Shown here: piece after piece, positions 35,263-45,148 of the stretch
How the letters are laid out: each line of letters begins with the position of its first letter
Numbering within the stretch: position 1 is the first letter of the stretch
From: Pseudomonas sp. UYIF39
Lineage (GTDB): Bacteria > Pseudomonadota > Gammaproteobacteria > Pseudomonadales > Pseudomonadaceae
Assembly: GCF_029963765.1 (NCBI RefSeq)
Contig: NZ_JALBYU010000001.1
Coordinates: forward strand, 310,001 to 374,000
Direction of reading: 5' to 3'
Length of the DNA stretch: 64,000 bases
Notes under the pieces: generated by a model
What the model saw: only the letters and a program-made list of their open reading frames with translations
Database searches by the model: none
Told to the model about the DNA's origin: nothing
Translations under genes and position numbers: made by a program

Positions 35263-36264
35263 TCAGCTTTTTGGGGCTTGTTGCGGAATGGAATTGAGGA
35301 CCGGATTGCCGTCCTTGTTGCGGGTCAGGTAGACCGGCAATACCTTGGGCAGGGAAGCCACCAGGTTGTTGAGCTCTTTGATGTTGTAGATGCCGCCGAT
35401 ACGAATCGAGCCGGTGCTGTTGTCGGCCACCATCACCGGTTTGCTCAAGTAGCGATTGATCAGTGGCAATGCGTCGGTCAACGCCAGATCATCGAGCAGC
35501 AGTTTTCCGCTGCGCCAGGCCAGCGAGTTGTCATTGTCGTAGGTCTGACTGATCCGTGGAGTGAAGTCGCCGCGTCTATAGCTCGCCTGCATCGCTGGCT
35601 CGAGGCGCAAACCGTCGCCCGCAACGGCGTCATTACTGCTCACCAGCACCGAACCTTCTATCAGGTTCACGCGTACCTGATCTTCATACATCCAGACGTT
35701 GAATTTGGTTCCAGTGACTCGAATCCTGCCTTCGGCCGCTTTGACAATGAAGGGGTGCCGAGTGTCGTGGCTGACGCTGAAGAAGGCTTCGCCTTTTTTC
35801 AGGGTGATCCGACGTTGATCCTTGTAGTTGCTGAACGTCAGCTCACTGCCCAGGTTCAGTTCCACCTGACTGCCATCGCTCAGAGTGACCTGGCGGACAT
35901 TGTCGTTCGCCTCGAAATGTTGGTAGGAATCGGGTAGCCAGCCCAGGTTCCAGCCGCTATAGGCTGCCAGTGGCAACGCCATGGTGCAAACCGCGGCCGC
36001 GATACCGAAGGTGCGCCAAGGCGTAGCAGGTTTGGCGCGGACCATCGGGACCACGGTTTCCGGACGTGGCAGGTCACCCGCGACATCCCAGATCTCCAGC
36101 ATGGCTTCGTACTCGAACGCGTGAAGCGGATGAGCGTCATGCCATTGCTCGAACGCAAGCCGCTCTTCAGCAGTGCAATCGTTGGCGTGCAAACGCATGC
36201 ACCAATGCGCAGCGGCATCGGTGACAGCGTCATATTCGGCTTGCGAGAGAGGGTTGTCGGTCAT
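35263..36264 (-). CDS. FecR-family sigma regulator (orphan)
   Basis: A 333-residue FecR protein. The N-terminal cytosolic domain (AAHWCMRLHANDCTAEERLA, residues 14-33) is the anti-sigma part. A membrane helix at about 86-104 leads to the periplasmic FecR domain (RQVTLSDGSQVELNLGSEL) and a C-terminal STN-contacting region (LPLINRYLSKPVMVADNSTG). Such proteins sit between a TonB-dependent receptor and an ECF sigma factor. Neither gene is present on either side, so this copy is orphaned, possibly by the deletion that left the acylase remnant. Confidence 0.92.
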   Translation of the reverse strand: MTDNPLSQAEYDAVTDAAAHWCMRLHANDCTAEERLAFEQWHDAHPLHAFEYEAMLEIWDVAGDLPRPETVVPMVRAKPATPWRTFGIAAAVCTMALPLAAYSGWNLGWLPDSYQHFEANDNVRQVTLSDGSQVELNLGSELTFSNYKDQRRITLKKGEAFFSVSHDTRHPFIVKAAEGRIRVTGTKFNVWMYEDQVRVNLIEGSVLVSSNDAVAGDGLRLEPAMQASYRRGDFTPRISQTYDNDNSLAWRSGKLLLDDLALTDALPLINRYLSKPVMVADNSTGSIRIGGIYNIKELNNLVASLPKVLPVYLTRNKDGNPVLNSIPQQAPKS

Positions 36265-36362
36265 TGACTCATCCTGATTTCCCGCATTCTAACCTTGTGA
36301 GGAAGTCTGCAAGAACAACCGTCATGGCAATTACCCATCAAATGGGAATTAATTTTTCTGAT

Positions 36363-39350
36363 TCACGGGGTGCTGGTGTGCAGTTGGCGCCCCATATGGC
36401 TGATGAGCCATGCAACGCTGTCGGCGTTGCCGAGTTTCACCTTGAGTCTGACCAGTGGATCTCTTCTGAAGATTTTGCGGGCACCGCTCAGGTTTTCTCC
36501 GCCGGTCAAGGTCAATATCTGCGCTTTTGCCCGATTAGTATTCTCATATGAAGTACTGCCCAGCTCCTCCCACTCACCGGTATCAGGATCCAGGGTCATG
36601 AACAGCTGAGTCAGGGGTGTCTTGATCGAGAGTGCGGTGTCCTGAAGGGTGGTCAACGCCTCTTTCATGTCATAGCCGGTTGTGCTGCTCGTATCGATCA
36701 GATGGGAGAATGGTCTGCTGGGATCGAGGTAAGCAATGTCTTCGGTTTTGCAGAAGAGGTGGGAAAGCTCATGAATAAGGGTGACTGCTCGAGCATGGGT
36801 GTTGATTGGAAAAACGGGGTCGCAAAGATGTGGGCGGTAGGTGTCGTAACCGGTGTTGAAGAATTTTTCTGCCAGATAAATTTTCCGCTTTGCATCCGTT
36901 GGAACGGTGAAAGCGAATGAGGTTTCCGCGTCACTGACCAGCCTGCCGGTTACAAAACGACTGCTATTCGGCTTTCTGAGTGAGGGGTCCAACAAGGCCG
37001 TGAAAAGGTCGCCCAAGACTTTTTCAAACTGCTCCACATGTGCGGACTGCACCTGCGGCACATCAATAAAATCCATGACGAGTTGATGCACGGGGGTAAC
37101 CTTGTTGTCTGAAGACTTCAGCAATTGCAGGTTTTGAAAGCAGTTCCAGGCATAGGTGGTTGCCAGGTCCAGCGCTTCGTCAATCTGACGAGCCTTTTGC
37201 GGAAACAGTCGACGGATTGCGGGCATTCCATTGGCATCGACGTTCATGCCTTCCCAAACCGAAAGTGCGGTTTTCAACCGATTGCCGATGCTGAAACGGG
37301 GCGCTGGCGTTTGCCTATCCAGAACCCATTGTTTCGACACGTTCTGACGCAGCCGAGGACCGCGAATGTTTGTGTCGCCGATGCGCCAGCGTGTGCCGCG
37401 CTTTGCGACCGGATATACCTTTCCTTCAACCGGTGCGTAGGTTTTTTTTGTCGTCGGATGGGTATAGAGCCCAAGGCTTGAGTTTAATGTGAGCGAATTC
37501 AGATCGACGTCGATGCTTTCATGACGCTTGAACTGCGTACGTTCGGGGGCTGTAATGGCAACGTTCTGCCATTTGAACCGGGTATCGGGTGTTTCTGGCG
37601 CGGGTGCACTTGGCGTAGAAGATGGCTTCGCTTGCGCTTCCAGCGATTGTCGCAACGTGGCGAGTTGTGCGATGCCGCTGATGAATTCTTTTAGCGCGGG
37701 CCCCCATTTGTGCGTTTGAAGGTCTTCGGCGGATTGCTTGATGTCGCGGTAACTGCGCCACACTGTGATGGGGTAGGCGAGTTTGCCGATGAAGAACGAG
37801 TATGACGCGCGCAGGTCTTCGCCCAGCACGTGCTTGATGGTTGCCCATTCGCCCTGCTTTTTGTCATCGAACTGGCAACCGAGCAATCGGGCCAACAGCG
37901 CGGCGTTATCATCGAACAACTGCTTGAACAGGCTCCCCTTGATCGGGTTGGACGCCAATGTGACATTGGTTTCGCGATTATCGTTGGCCGGCGGTGCGGC
38001 TCTGGCGACACGGGTGTTGCTGGTCGCCATCCGGTTTTCCAACAGTATCCGGTCAGGTTGCGGCAGATTCATGAGTACCCAATCGAGCAGCGAACCGCGG
38101 GTCTTCAGCTCTGTCAGCAGTTGTTTCTCGTTTTCATATTCTTTCACCCCGTGCCGAGGGCTATGAGGCGCGACAAGGACCTGTAGCGCGGTGCTATCGG
38201 CCGATGAGCCGATCAGATAGACGCCAGGCACTTTGACCGCCTGTTCACTCTTGATGCCCAGGAGCTCAAGTGGGCGGATGATCGCGTGGGCACCGTCGAC
38301 TGCCGCGCGGGCGATAGCGTCAGGCATGTCCATGACTTGGCGTATCAGATCAAACCCCGTCTCGCTCAGGCGCTCCTGCAGTTTTTCCGTGTGGGCGTAA
38401 TGCATCAACTGCCAGGGTAATTGCCTGTAAAACCGCTTCCTGCGGTCCGTTGCGTTCGCCTGGGTGTCTGCAAAGGCTTCGTTCAATGTTTTCTGCTGAT
38501 GTTCGCCAAGCTTCAAGTTTCGTATCAGTTCTCTGATGTAGCTTTGGTCCATGTCCTCGGGAATCTTGGTGGTATCCAGCGACACCAGTCTGAAATGGGT
38601 TTTGTCCAGATCCTTGAAATGGGTCAGTGCAAAGTCGGTCAGGGTTTGGGTGCTGGCCGCAGAGCTGGAACGTCTGTCGATCTGTATCTGGACTTTGTCC
38701 GGATCGATGTCGAAGGTGTCAGCCTTGAGTTGTTTTTCAAGTTCATAGTGCGCCGTGCGCGCCAGGGAGCGTATGCCGGTTAGGTAGTCCTGGTCGTCGG
38801 TGACGTTGTCGAGGTATTGCTGAAGCAACTCCCCATGCAGTATCTGATCTTTAATGGACGCCTTGGCCAGCCATGTCGGCAGTTTTTGCTGAGTGGTCAG
38901 GGATTGGGCGATGTCCGTCGCGCGGTCTAACCCGGTCATCGGTTGGCGTAACGCCACCAGCTTCAGAAGACTGGCCAGGATCGTCGCGGGGAGCTTCGTG
39001 GCCAGCGCACGGGTGACGCACGCCTGGTCCAGCTGGACATAGGGTTTTTGCACCTGATCGAGAAAGTGCTCATCTATTCGCTTTAGCGGCGCCAGGGTGT
39101 AAGTCTGCCCAGCCACTCTCTCGCTACGTCCAAGGTTCTCCAGAAGGGTGGTGCGATCATCGGCGTCCTTGAGTCGTCGATCCAGCTCGGTCAGCAACGG
39201 AGTCAATGCCCTGAAGGCTTCAAATCCCGACGCAGGCGTCCACAAAATCGCCGTGCCCGAATGCTTCGGATCCAGGCCTCCACGTTCAGTCAGCACAAAA
39301 CAACTAGCCAGTTTCAACGGGTCCGTGGCTTCGCCTGCCCTCAACGCCAA
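36363..39350 (-). CDS. DUF6543 dermonecrotic-toxin-like protein, C-terminal part
   Basis: A 995-codon frame that continues the product of the gene just upstream in a different frame. It is largely helical without a signal peptide, like other giant DUF6543 proteins of Pseudomonas. Near its end, TLIHELSHLFCKTEDIAYLD (HELSH at residues 860-864) matches the zinc site of HExxH metallopeptidases, with a TED-x-A-Y segment like that of M35 aspzincins. The TTG at 39350 is only the first available start; the real gene start is at 41131. The missing link is one base in a T-run near 39353-39357. Delivery route and target are unknown. Confidence 0.78.
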   Translation of the reverse strand: MALRAGEATDPLKLASCFVLTERGGLDPKHSGTAILWTPASGFEAFRALTPLLTELDRRLKDADDRTTLLENLGRSERVAGQTYTLAPLKRIDEHFLDQVQKPYVQLDQACVTRALATKLPATILASLLKLVALRQPMTGLDRATDIAQSLTTQQKLPTWLAKASIKDQILHGELLQQYLDNVTDDQDYLTGIRSLARTAHYELEKQLKADTFDIDPDKVQIQIDRRSSSAASTQTLTDFALTHFKDLDKTHFRLVSLDTTKIPEDMDQSYIRELIRNLKLGEHQQKTLNEAFADTQANATDRRKRFYRQLPWQLMHYAHTEKLQERLSETGFDLIRQVMDMPDAIARAAVDGAHAIIRPLELLGIKSEQAVKVPGVYLIGSSADSTALQVLVAPHSPRHGVKEYENEKQLLTELKTRGSLLDWVLMNLPQPDRILLENRMATSNTRVARAAPPANDNRETNVTLASNPIKGSLFKQLFDDNAALLARLLGCQFDDKKQGEWATIKHVLGEDLRASYSFFIGKLAYPITVWRSYRDIKQSAEDLQTHKWGPALKEFISGIAQLATLRQSLEAQAKPSSTPSAPAPETPDTRFKWQNVAITAPERTQFKRHESIDVDLNSLTLNSSLGLYTHPTTKKTYAPVEGKVYPVAKRGTRWRIGDTNIRGPRLRQNVSKQWVLDRQTPAPRFSIGNRLKTALSVWEGMNVDANGMPAIRRLFPQKARQIDEALDLATTYAWNCFQNLQLLKSSDNKVTPVHQLVMDFIDVPQVQSAHVEQFEKVLGDLFTALLDPSLRKPNSSRFVTGRLVSDAETSFAFTVPTDAKRKIYLAEKFFNTGYDTYRPHLCDPVFPINTHARAVTLIHELSHLFCKTEDIAYLDPSRPFSHLIDTSSTTGYDMKEALTTLQDTALSIKTPLTQLFMTLDPDTGEWEELGSTSYENTNRAKAQILTLTGGENLSGARKIFRRDPLVRLKVKLGNADSVAWLISHMGRQLHTSTP

Positions 39351-41131
39351 GGAAAATTTAACGTCGTGTCCGGGATTAGTTGACCACTACAGTGCAGCTT
39401 CAATTCACTGCGCAATGCCGTTGACAGGGTCTGAGTGAAACGCGATTGCAAGCTTCCGAGTGACGAATCGACGGTGCGCTGCGCCTCGGTAATCGTGCGG
39501 GTTGTTGCGGGAATGACCGGGAGGTTTTCGAGGAGTAGGTCGAGCGGCTGCTTAACGGTGGAGAGAAAGGCCAGATGCTTTTTGGCCAACTCGCCACGAA
39601 CGTTGGTTGGGTGCGCGCTCAGGCGCCGGTCTGCGTGCGTACTCCAGCGTCCTTTGGCATCGGCCGCCAGCAGTCGATCGTCGATCAGTCGGCGGATATC
39701 CAGTGCCTTGTCGAACAAGGCACGGGAATCCTGTATGCCTTCGCTTTCACGGTAATGGCTCAGCGCATGGGACAGATTCTCTCGTTGCTTGCCAAGGATG
39801 TCGTTCATCAACTGTTCAAACACCGGGCCGATGATCGGTTCACCGACAATCACTTGTTCTTCCGGCTCCATTGAAAGAAACGTAGCGCGTTCGTCCAAGG
39901 ACAAGAAGTTGAGCAGCGTGTCTTCATGCCCTTCGTTTTTCAACATCTGCGAGACGATTTCCCTGACGGCGGGCAAGTCGCTCGTTGCCTCGATGCCTCT
40001 GGACGGGGTGTACAGAAAGCCCAGCGTGTCGCTGCTGCCGATCATCACGGTCGAGGCGAGCTCCACGTAATGCTTGAAGGGGGCGGTGACACGTACTTTT
40101 TCGATACGAAGAGGATCGTCGGTGTCAGGTTCGAGGTTGAGATTCATCAGTCGCAGGTATTCCTGCGACGTTAGAGCACCTTGCTGACGCTGTAGCAAAA
40201 GCTTCACGTGAAAGGTATCGCGCAAACCCTCGGCAAATAACTCCCAGCGTGACTGCCCATTGTCCATCGGTGTGTTCCAGAACGTCTTGAGCAGGCCTTG
40301 CAAGTGAGGGGTAAAACTTTGCGCAATCTCTTTGACTGCGCTTTCCCAGACCTGGTTATCGGCGTCGCTGCTCACACTGTGTTGGGGATTGGAAAAGGCT
40401 CTGGAATCGCCAGTCGGCCACTCGTTGGTCAGGTAGTAATGCAGCAGGGCATCGCTCAGAGAATGCGAGGAAAGCAATTGTTGGTCATCGCTGTCGATGA
40501 CGAAGCTATTCAGTCGGGTAAGGCGCTGGTCCAGTTTTGGGAACGGTTTGTGCAACGCGTTCTTGAGGGTATCGTCCAGCATCGATTGCAGCGTTGGCAG
40601 CTTGACCAGCTCATCCATCATCGTCCTGATGTTCTGAGCCTGATTGCGCTCGAGGGTGAGCTCCTGGTCCTGGAACACCGCGCCTTCGATTATTTGCGTG
40701 GCAATGTTTGGCGCAGTGGCGGCGGGTAAAGCGCTGCGTTGTTCGAAGGAGAGAAAACGCAGTAGCTCACGCCTTCCAGTGGCCTGCGCCAACCATTCCT
40801 TGAGTTTGCTTTTGAGGTGATTCATGTCCGTGAATTTGATCAGGCCTTTCCACGGTGTGTAGAGCGTGACTTCTCCATCGTTGGGCCGGCTCATGGAAAA
40901 AGCGCCGGCCAAGGGGATGCCTGGCGCATCAGGTACGCTTAAAAGCAGCTGGTTTACGTGCATGGGCTCGCTATTGGCGATACGGGCTTGATGCGTCGCC
41001 AGATAAACAGCATTCAACCACTTCAAGTCATCCAGCGTGAAGGACAGTGCCTTTTCGCGTTCACCGGGTTGTTTGGCTTTGGATGCAAGTACTGCTTCGT
41101 CGAAAAAATACGGCAGCGGGGGAGCAATCAT
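39341..41131 (-). CDS. DUF6543 dermonecrotic-toxin-like protein, N-terminal part
   Basis: A 596-residue frame holding the N-terminal DUF6543 regions, including two copies of an LLxFLSxxERxxF block (LLRFLSFEQRSAL at about 125 and LLNFLSLDERATFLSM at about 397), which suggests an internal repeat of the domain. No secretion signal is visible. It ends TTLNFPWR and stops 10 bp into the downstream frame, which resumes with LALRAGEATDP; adding one T would read NFSLALRAGEA. The whole gene (36363-41131) would then encode about 1590 residues, the normal size for this family. Transcription is on the minus strand with an ordinary ATG. Confidence 0.78.
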   Translation of the reverse strand: MIAPPLPYFFDEAVLASKAKQPGEREKALSFTLDDLKWLNAVYLATHQARIANSEPMHVNQLLLSVPDAPGIPLAGAFSMSRPNDGEVTLYTPWKGLIKFTDMNHLKSKLKEWLAQATGRRELLRFLSFEQRSALPAATAPNIATQIIEGAVFQDQELTLERNQAQNIRTMMDELVKLPTLQSMLDDTLKNALHKPFPKLDQRLTRLNSFVIDSDDQQLLSSHSLSDALLHYYLTNEWPTGDSRAFSNPQHSVSSDADNQVWESAVKEIAQSFTPHLQGLLKTFWNTPMDNGQSRWELFAEGLRDTFHVKLLLQRQQGALTSQEYLRLMNLNLEPDTDDPLRIEKVRVTAPFKHYVELASTVMIGSSDTLGFLYTPSRGIEATSDLPAVREIVSQMLKNEGHEDTLLNFLSLDERATFLSMEPEEQVIVGEPIIGPVFEQLMNDILGKQRENLSHALSHYRESEGIQDSRALFDKALDIRRLIDDRLLAADAKGRWSTHADRRLSAHPTNVRGELAKKHLAFLSTVKQPLDLLLENLPVIPATTRTITEAQRTVDSSLGSLQSRFTQTLSTALRSELKLHCSGQLIPDTTLNFPWR

Positions 41132-41362
41132 GGTTTTTCCTCGATGTGCTGCAATCGGCGGGTAATCGCAGGCTGTTGGATTGAGGAAAAACAGTACGGT
41201 CAGTGGAAGGCACGAGTGCGGTACATATTGCTTGAGCCGAACAGGCGGTCGAGACTTGACAGGAAGCCGGTAGAACAGCGCTTAATCGGCAACTGTTTTG
41301 GGTTGCCCTGCAACCTCGCTTCACCCTGTTGCCCGTACTCAATAATAAAACTGGAGCTTCAG

Positions 41363-42403
41363 ATGACCGCAACGCCCGAAGTGGCCGTCAGTTCGAACAC
41401 TCAAACGCTCGATTTCGACGCGCTCGTTCTTTTGCTTGAGCAGATTTTTCAACGCCATGGCACCTCCGCCGAGGTAGCCAGGACACTGGCCCTCAACTGC
41501 GCCGGCGCCGAACGCGATGGCGCCCATAGCCATGGCGTGTTCCGCATTCCCGGTTACGTGTCGACGCTCCAGAGCGGCTGGGTCAATGGCCAGGCCGTGC
41601 CGGTGGTCGAGGACGTGGCTTCGGGCTTTGTCCGGGTCGACGCCGGTAATGGTTTCGCCCAACCGGCCCTCGCCGCCGCTCGCGGTTTGTTGGTGGAAAA
41701 AGCCCGCAGTGCCGGCATTGCGGTGCTGGCGATTCGTAACTCCCACCATTTCGCTGCCTTGTGGCCGGATGTCGAGCCCTTCGCCTATGAAGGCCTGGTG
41801 GCGCTGAGCGTGGTCAACAGCATGACCTGCGTGGTGCCGCACGGTGCCGATCGTCCGCTGTTCGGCACCAACCCGATTGCTTTCGCCGCCCCTCGGGCTG
41901 ACGGCGATCCGATTGTCTTCGACCTGGCGACCAGCGCCATTGCTCACGGCGATGTGCAGATCGCCGCGCGCAAGGGCGAGCGTTTGCCGCCGGGCATGGG
42001 GGTGGACGGTCTCGGCCAGCCGACCCAGGACCCGAAAGCGATTCTTGAGGGCGGGGCGTTGCTGCCGTTTGGCGGGCATAAAGGTTCGGCGCTGTCGATG
42101 ATGGTCGAGTTGTTGGCAGCGGCGTTGACCGGCGGCAATTTTTCCTTCGAGTTCGATTGGTCGAACCATCCGGGGGCCAAGACGCCTTGGACGGGCCAAC
42201 TGTTGATCGTGATCGACCCAAGCAAGGCGGCCGGGCAGAATTTTGCCGAGCGCAGTCAGGAACTGGTCCGGCAGATGCACGGTGTGGGGCTCAGGCGTTT
42301 GCCGGGGGATCGACGTCACCAACAACGGGCCAAGGCCAGCACCGATGGCATCCCGCTCGACGCGCAGACGTTGGCGAGTTTGCGGGAATTGGCCGGGCTC
42401 TGA
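41363..42403 (+). CDS. dpkA: Delta1-piperideine-2-carboxylate reductase (Ldh2/MDH2 family)
   Basis: A 346-residue NADPH-dependent reductase of the malate/L-lactate dehydrogenase type-2 family. In Pseudomonas the member of this length reduces delta1-piperideine-2-carboxylate to L-pipecolate (D-lysine catabolism) and delta1-pyrroline-2-carboxylate to L-proline. The family blocks are ERDGAHSHGVFRIPGYV, AIRNSHHFAALWPDVEPFAY and PFGGHKGSALSMMVELLAAA. The ATG at 41363 follows GGAG, and the 135 codons of open frame upstream are antisense to the toxin gene and not coding. A strong terminator follows. Confidence 0.87.
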   Translation: MTATPEVAVSSNTQTLDFDALVLLLEQIFQRHGTSAEVARTLALNCAGAERDGAHSHGVFRIPGYVSTLQSGWVNGQAVPVVEDVASGFVRVDAGNGFAQPALAAARGLLVEKARSAGIAVLAIRNSHHFAALWPDVEPFAYEGLVALSVVNSMTCVVPHGADRPLFGTNPIAFAAPRADGDPIVFDLATSAIAHGDVQIAARKGERLPPGMGVDGLGQPTQDPKAILEGGALLPFGGHKGSALSMMVELLAAALTGGNFSFEFDWSNHPGAKTPWTGQLLIVIDPSKAAGQNFAERSQELVRQMHGVGLRRLPGDRRHQQRAKASTDGIPLDAQTLASLRELAGL

Positions 42404-42441
42404 GTCCTGCATGCTCTGAGTCTGCATAAAAGCCTGGCATG

Positions 42442-42470
42442 AAAAAGGCGAGCTGCGTGCTCGCCTTTTT
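42442..42470 (+). terminator. Rho-independent terminator after dpkA
   Basis: AAAAAGGCGAGC (42442-42453) pairs with GCTCGCCTTTTT (42459-42470) with a 5-nt loop. The T-tract on the plus strand ends dpkA and the A-tract makes it usable by the convergent DUF883 gene too. Confidence 0.9.
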
Positions 42471-42497
42471 GCTGGGTACTGATTAAAACCGGGTCGC

Positions 42498-42815
42498 TTA
42501 ACGCCGACCCAGTAACAACCCGACTACCAGGCCGAAACCGGCAGAGATCGCCACGGTTTGCCACGGATGACCACCGATGTAGGTTTCAGTGGCTTCAACC
42601 GCAGGTTTGGTTCGGTCACGAACGCGGGTGACGGAGTCCCGAGCCTGCTGAAGTTTCTGAGCGATTTGCCCACGAAGTGTGTCCGCTTCCTCACCCACCA
42701 GTGAGGCGCTGCTATTCAGGAGTTTTTCCGATTCTTCGATCAGAGCCTGAAGTTCGCTGAAGGCCTGATCCTTGATTTGATCTTCGGCGACTTGTGCGGC
42801 GGTTTTTCGGGCCAT
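42498..42815 (-). CDS. DUF883 family protein (ElaB/YqjD-like)
   Basis: A 105-residue stress-type inner-membrane protein of the ElaB/YqjD/YgaM family, which in E. coli tethers to ribosomes in stationary phase. The first 75 residues form an amphipathic helix (EESEKLLNSSASLVGEEADT), and the C-terminus is a membrane anchor (VAISAGFGLVVGLLLGRR) preceded by the conserved HPWQT. The ATG at 42815 is used instead of one 36 bp upstream. It is monocistronic. Confidence 0.9.
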   Translation of the reverse strand: MARKTAAQVAEDQIKDQAFSELQALIEESEKLLNSSASLVGEEADTLRGQIAQKLQQARDSVTRVRDRTKPAVEATETYIGGHPWQTVAISAGFGLVVGLLLGRR

Positions 42816-42980
42816 TGGGGTACTCCTTGCAGATAAATGGACAGTGAACAATGGAGTCTGTCGTCAGCGAAAAAGTTGCAGCGAATTTGCCTGCCGACGC
42901 AATCCTGATCAAAAATCCAGAGCAGGACATTTCCTCCTACAGTGTAAGATGTCGCCTATTTTACGCAGCAGGTAACTCCC

Positions 42981-43232
42981 ATGAGCTTCAATCTGGCCGA
43001 CAAACCCCTTGCCGAGCGCGCTGCGCTGGAAGATGAGAAATCCCGTCTGTTCGATCTATGGCAAAGCAATCTGGGCAAGTCCAAGGGCGAAGCCGCGCGG
43101 TTGTTCGGTGAGCGCGCCAAGCGCAAAGGCAAATGGGCCGAGTGGGTCCGTGCCGAACTGGACGTCATGTCGCCCCCGGAATTCGCGAACATGGTCCGCA
43201 GTGAAGTCAATCGCCTGATGGCTGCCAAGTAG
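42981..43232 (+). CDS. Small conserved hypothetical protein
   Basis: An 83-residue charged, helical, soluble protein (for example GEAARLFGERAKRKGKWAEW) with no motif I can name. It has a credible ribosome site (AGGT) and normal Pseudomonas codon use, so it is likely real. Its last 26 bp overlap the 3' end of the convergent LysR gene. Confidence 0.7.
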   Translation: MSFNLADKPLAERAALEDEKSRLFDLWQSNLGKSKGEAARLFGERAKRKGKWAEWVRAELDVMSPPEFANMVRSEVNRLMAAK

Positions 43233-44142
43233 CGCTCGCAAAACTCGCGACAATCGCTTCCCTTACTTTCAGCACCACCGGATCGAGCTGCGTACTGGTG
43301 CGCCAGCCCAGTTCGATCGGGTATCGCGGCAACGCCAGAGGGCAGGGCAGCAGTGTCAGTCCGCTGAGCGCAGCAATGCTTTGTGCCGCATGGGCCGGAA
43401 TGGTCGCCACGGCCTGACTGCCCTTGAGCAAGTGCGGCAACGCGGCAAAGTGCGTGGTCGAAACGCATACCCGCCGAGTCAACCCCAGCGCCGCCAGCCC
43501 CTCATCGGTGATCCCGATAAAGCCGCCCGACGACACCAGAATGTGCTCGCGCTCGACGAACTCATCAAGGCTGAGGGTCTGTTGTCCCTCGGCCAGGCTG
43601 AGCGGGTCCACCAGGCACAGATAACCGCCTTCCCCCAGCACCTGACGGCTGAGCAAGCGCTCGGCAAACCCTCCGGCGGTGATCGCCAGATCGATGCTGC
43701 GTTCCATCAACGCTTGCGCGACGATCTGACTGTGGGTCTGACGAAAGATCAGCCGCAGCTTCGGCGCCACGCGGGCGATTTCCTCGATCAGCCGGCGCCC
43801 ATAAGCGATTTCGAAATCATCGGACATGCCCACGGTCACCGAGCGACCGTCGTACTGGTGGGCGGTCGGATCGACCATCGCCAGGCTCTGCCGGCATTTG
43901 TTCAGGGCATCGCTGACTACCGGTTTCAACTGGTTGGCCTTGAGCGTGGGCGCGAGTCCGCGGCCGGTGCGCACGAACAACTGATCGCCATACACCTCGC
44001 GAAGCCTTCGCAGTGCCGCGCTGACCGCCGATTGCGTCACGCCCAGACGCAACGCGGCCCGGCTGGCGCTGGACTCCTCGTGGAGTGCTTCGAAGACTTT
44101 CAGCAGGTTGAGATCGACGGTGGCGATATTCATTTGGTTCAT
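43207..44142 (-). CDS. LysR family transcriptional regulator
   Basis: A LysR regulator of about 311 residues of the NodD/SyrM-like subgroup, whose N-terminus reads [20 protein letters not shown] followed by the helix-turn-helix [19 protein letters not shown]. The effector domain follows ([20 protein letters not shown]). The start is either the ATG at 44142 or that at 44133; both lie just before the conserved opening. It is divergent from the nitrilase gene with under 100 bp between the starts, which makes the nitrilase its likely target. Confidence 0.9.
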   Translation of the reverse strand: MNQMNIATVDLNLLKVFEALHEESSASRAALRLGVTQSAVSAALRRLREVYGDQLFVRTGRGLAPTLKANQLKPVVSDALNKCRQSLAMVDPTAHQYDGRSVTVGMSDDFEIAYGRRLIEEIARVAPKLRLIFRQTHSQIVAQALMERSIDLAITAGGFAERLLSRQVLGEGGYLCLVDPLSLAEGQQTLSLDEFVEREHILVSSGGFIGITDEGLAALGLTRRVCVSTTHFAALPHLLKGSQAVATIPAHAAQSIAALSGLTLLPCPLALPRYPIELGWRTSTQLDPVVLKVREAIVASFASATWQPSGD

Positions 44143-44227
44143 ATCATTCAGCAGCAAACGGGGCTTTATTCATGATCCCGTGGCGCCGGAGAATGAGCAA
44201 CACCTCATTGCTTTCGGAGTTGATGCG

Positions 44228-45148
44228 ATGCCCAAGTCAATCGTTGCTGCACTGCAAATCGGCGCCTTGCCCGGCGGCAAGGCCGAGACCCTGGAACAGA
44301 TCCTTTCCTGGGAAAACGCGATTATCGAATCCGGCGCGGCGCTGGTGGTCATGCCCGAAGCGTTGCTCGGCGGTTACCCCAAAGGCGAAGGCTTTGGCAC
44401 TCAACTGGGTTATCGACTGCCGGAAGGGCGTGAAGCCTTTGCCCGGTACTTTGCCAATGCGATCGACGTGCCAGGCGCGGAAACCGAAGCATTGGTCGGG
44501 TTGTCAGCGCGCACCGGCGCCAATCTGGTGATCGGTGTCATCGAACGCGCCGGCAGCACTTTGTTCTGCACTGCGTTGTATTTCGATCCGCAGGCCGGGC
44601 TGGTCGCTAAGCACCGCAAACTGATGCCAACCGGCACCGAACGGTTGATCTGGGGCAAAGGCGATGGCTCGACATTGCCGGTGATCGACAGTCAGGTCGG
44701 GCGGATCGGTGCGGTGATTTGCTGGGAAAACATGATGCCGCTGCTGCGCACCGCGATGTACGCCAAAGGCGTGGAGGTCTGGTGCGCGCCAACGGTGGAC
44801 GAGCGGGACATGTGGCAGGTCAGCATGCGCCATATCGCCCATGAAGGACGCTGCTTTGTGGTCAGCGCCTGTCAGGTTCAGGGTTCACCGCGCGCCTTGG
44901 GCGTGGAGATCGCCAACTGGCCGGCGGACCGTCCATTGATTGCTGGTGGCAGTGTGATCGTCGGGCCGATGGGCGACATTCTGGCGGGGCCGCTGCGTGA
45001 CAGCGCCGGTTTGCTCACCGCAGAAATCGACACCGATGACTTGGTCCGCGCCCGTTACGACTACGACGTGGTCGGGCACTACGCGCGCCCGGACGTGTTT
45101 GAGTTGACGGTGGATGAGCGGGCGAAACCGGGTGTTCGATTTATCTGA
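44228..45148 (+). CDS. Nitrilase
   Basis: A 306-residue carbon-nitrogen hydrolase of the nitrilase branch, expected to convert organic nitriles to acids and ammonia. The catalytic triad is complete: Glu 44 ([12 protein letters not shown]), Lys in [12 protein letters not shown] (128-131) and Cys 165 in [13 protein letters not shown]. The context VICWENxxPLLR is that of true nitrilases rather than amidases. The ATG at 44228 is used; the 40 codons upstream overlap the divergent LysR gene. The substrate range (aliphatic or aromatic) cannot be decided. Confidence 0.93.
   Translation: MPKSIVAALQIGALPGGKAETLEQILSWENAIIESGAALVVMPEALLGGYPKGEGFGTQLGYRLPEGREAFARYFANAIDVPGAETEALVGLSARTGANLVIGVIERAGSTLFCTALYFDPQAGLVAKHRKLMPTGTERLIWGKGDGSTLPVIDSQVGRIGAVICWENMMPLLRTAMYAKGVEVWCAPTVDERDMWQVSMRHIAHEGRCFVVSACQVQGSPRALGVEIANWPADRPLIAGGSVIVGPMGDILAGPLRDSAGLLTAEIDTDDLVRARYDYDVVGHYARPDVFELTVDERAKPGVRFI

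Noticed and set aside
40958..41362. N-terminal extension of dpkA
   Set aside because: The 135 upstream codons are antisense to the toxin gene and dissimilar to the family; the ATG at 41363 has a ribosome site and gives the usual length.
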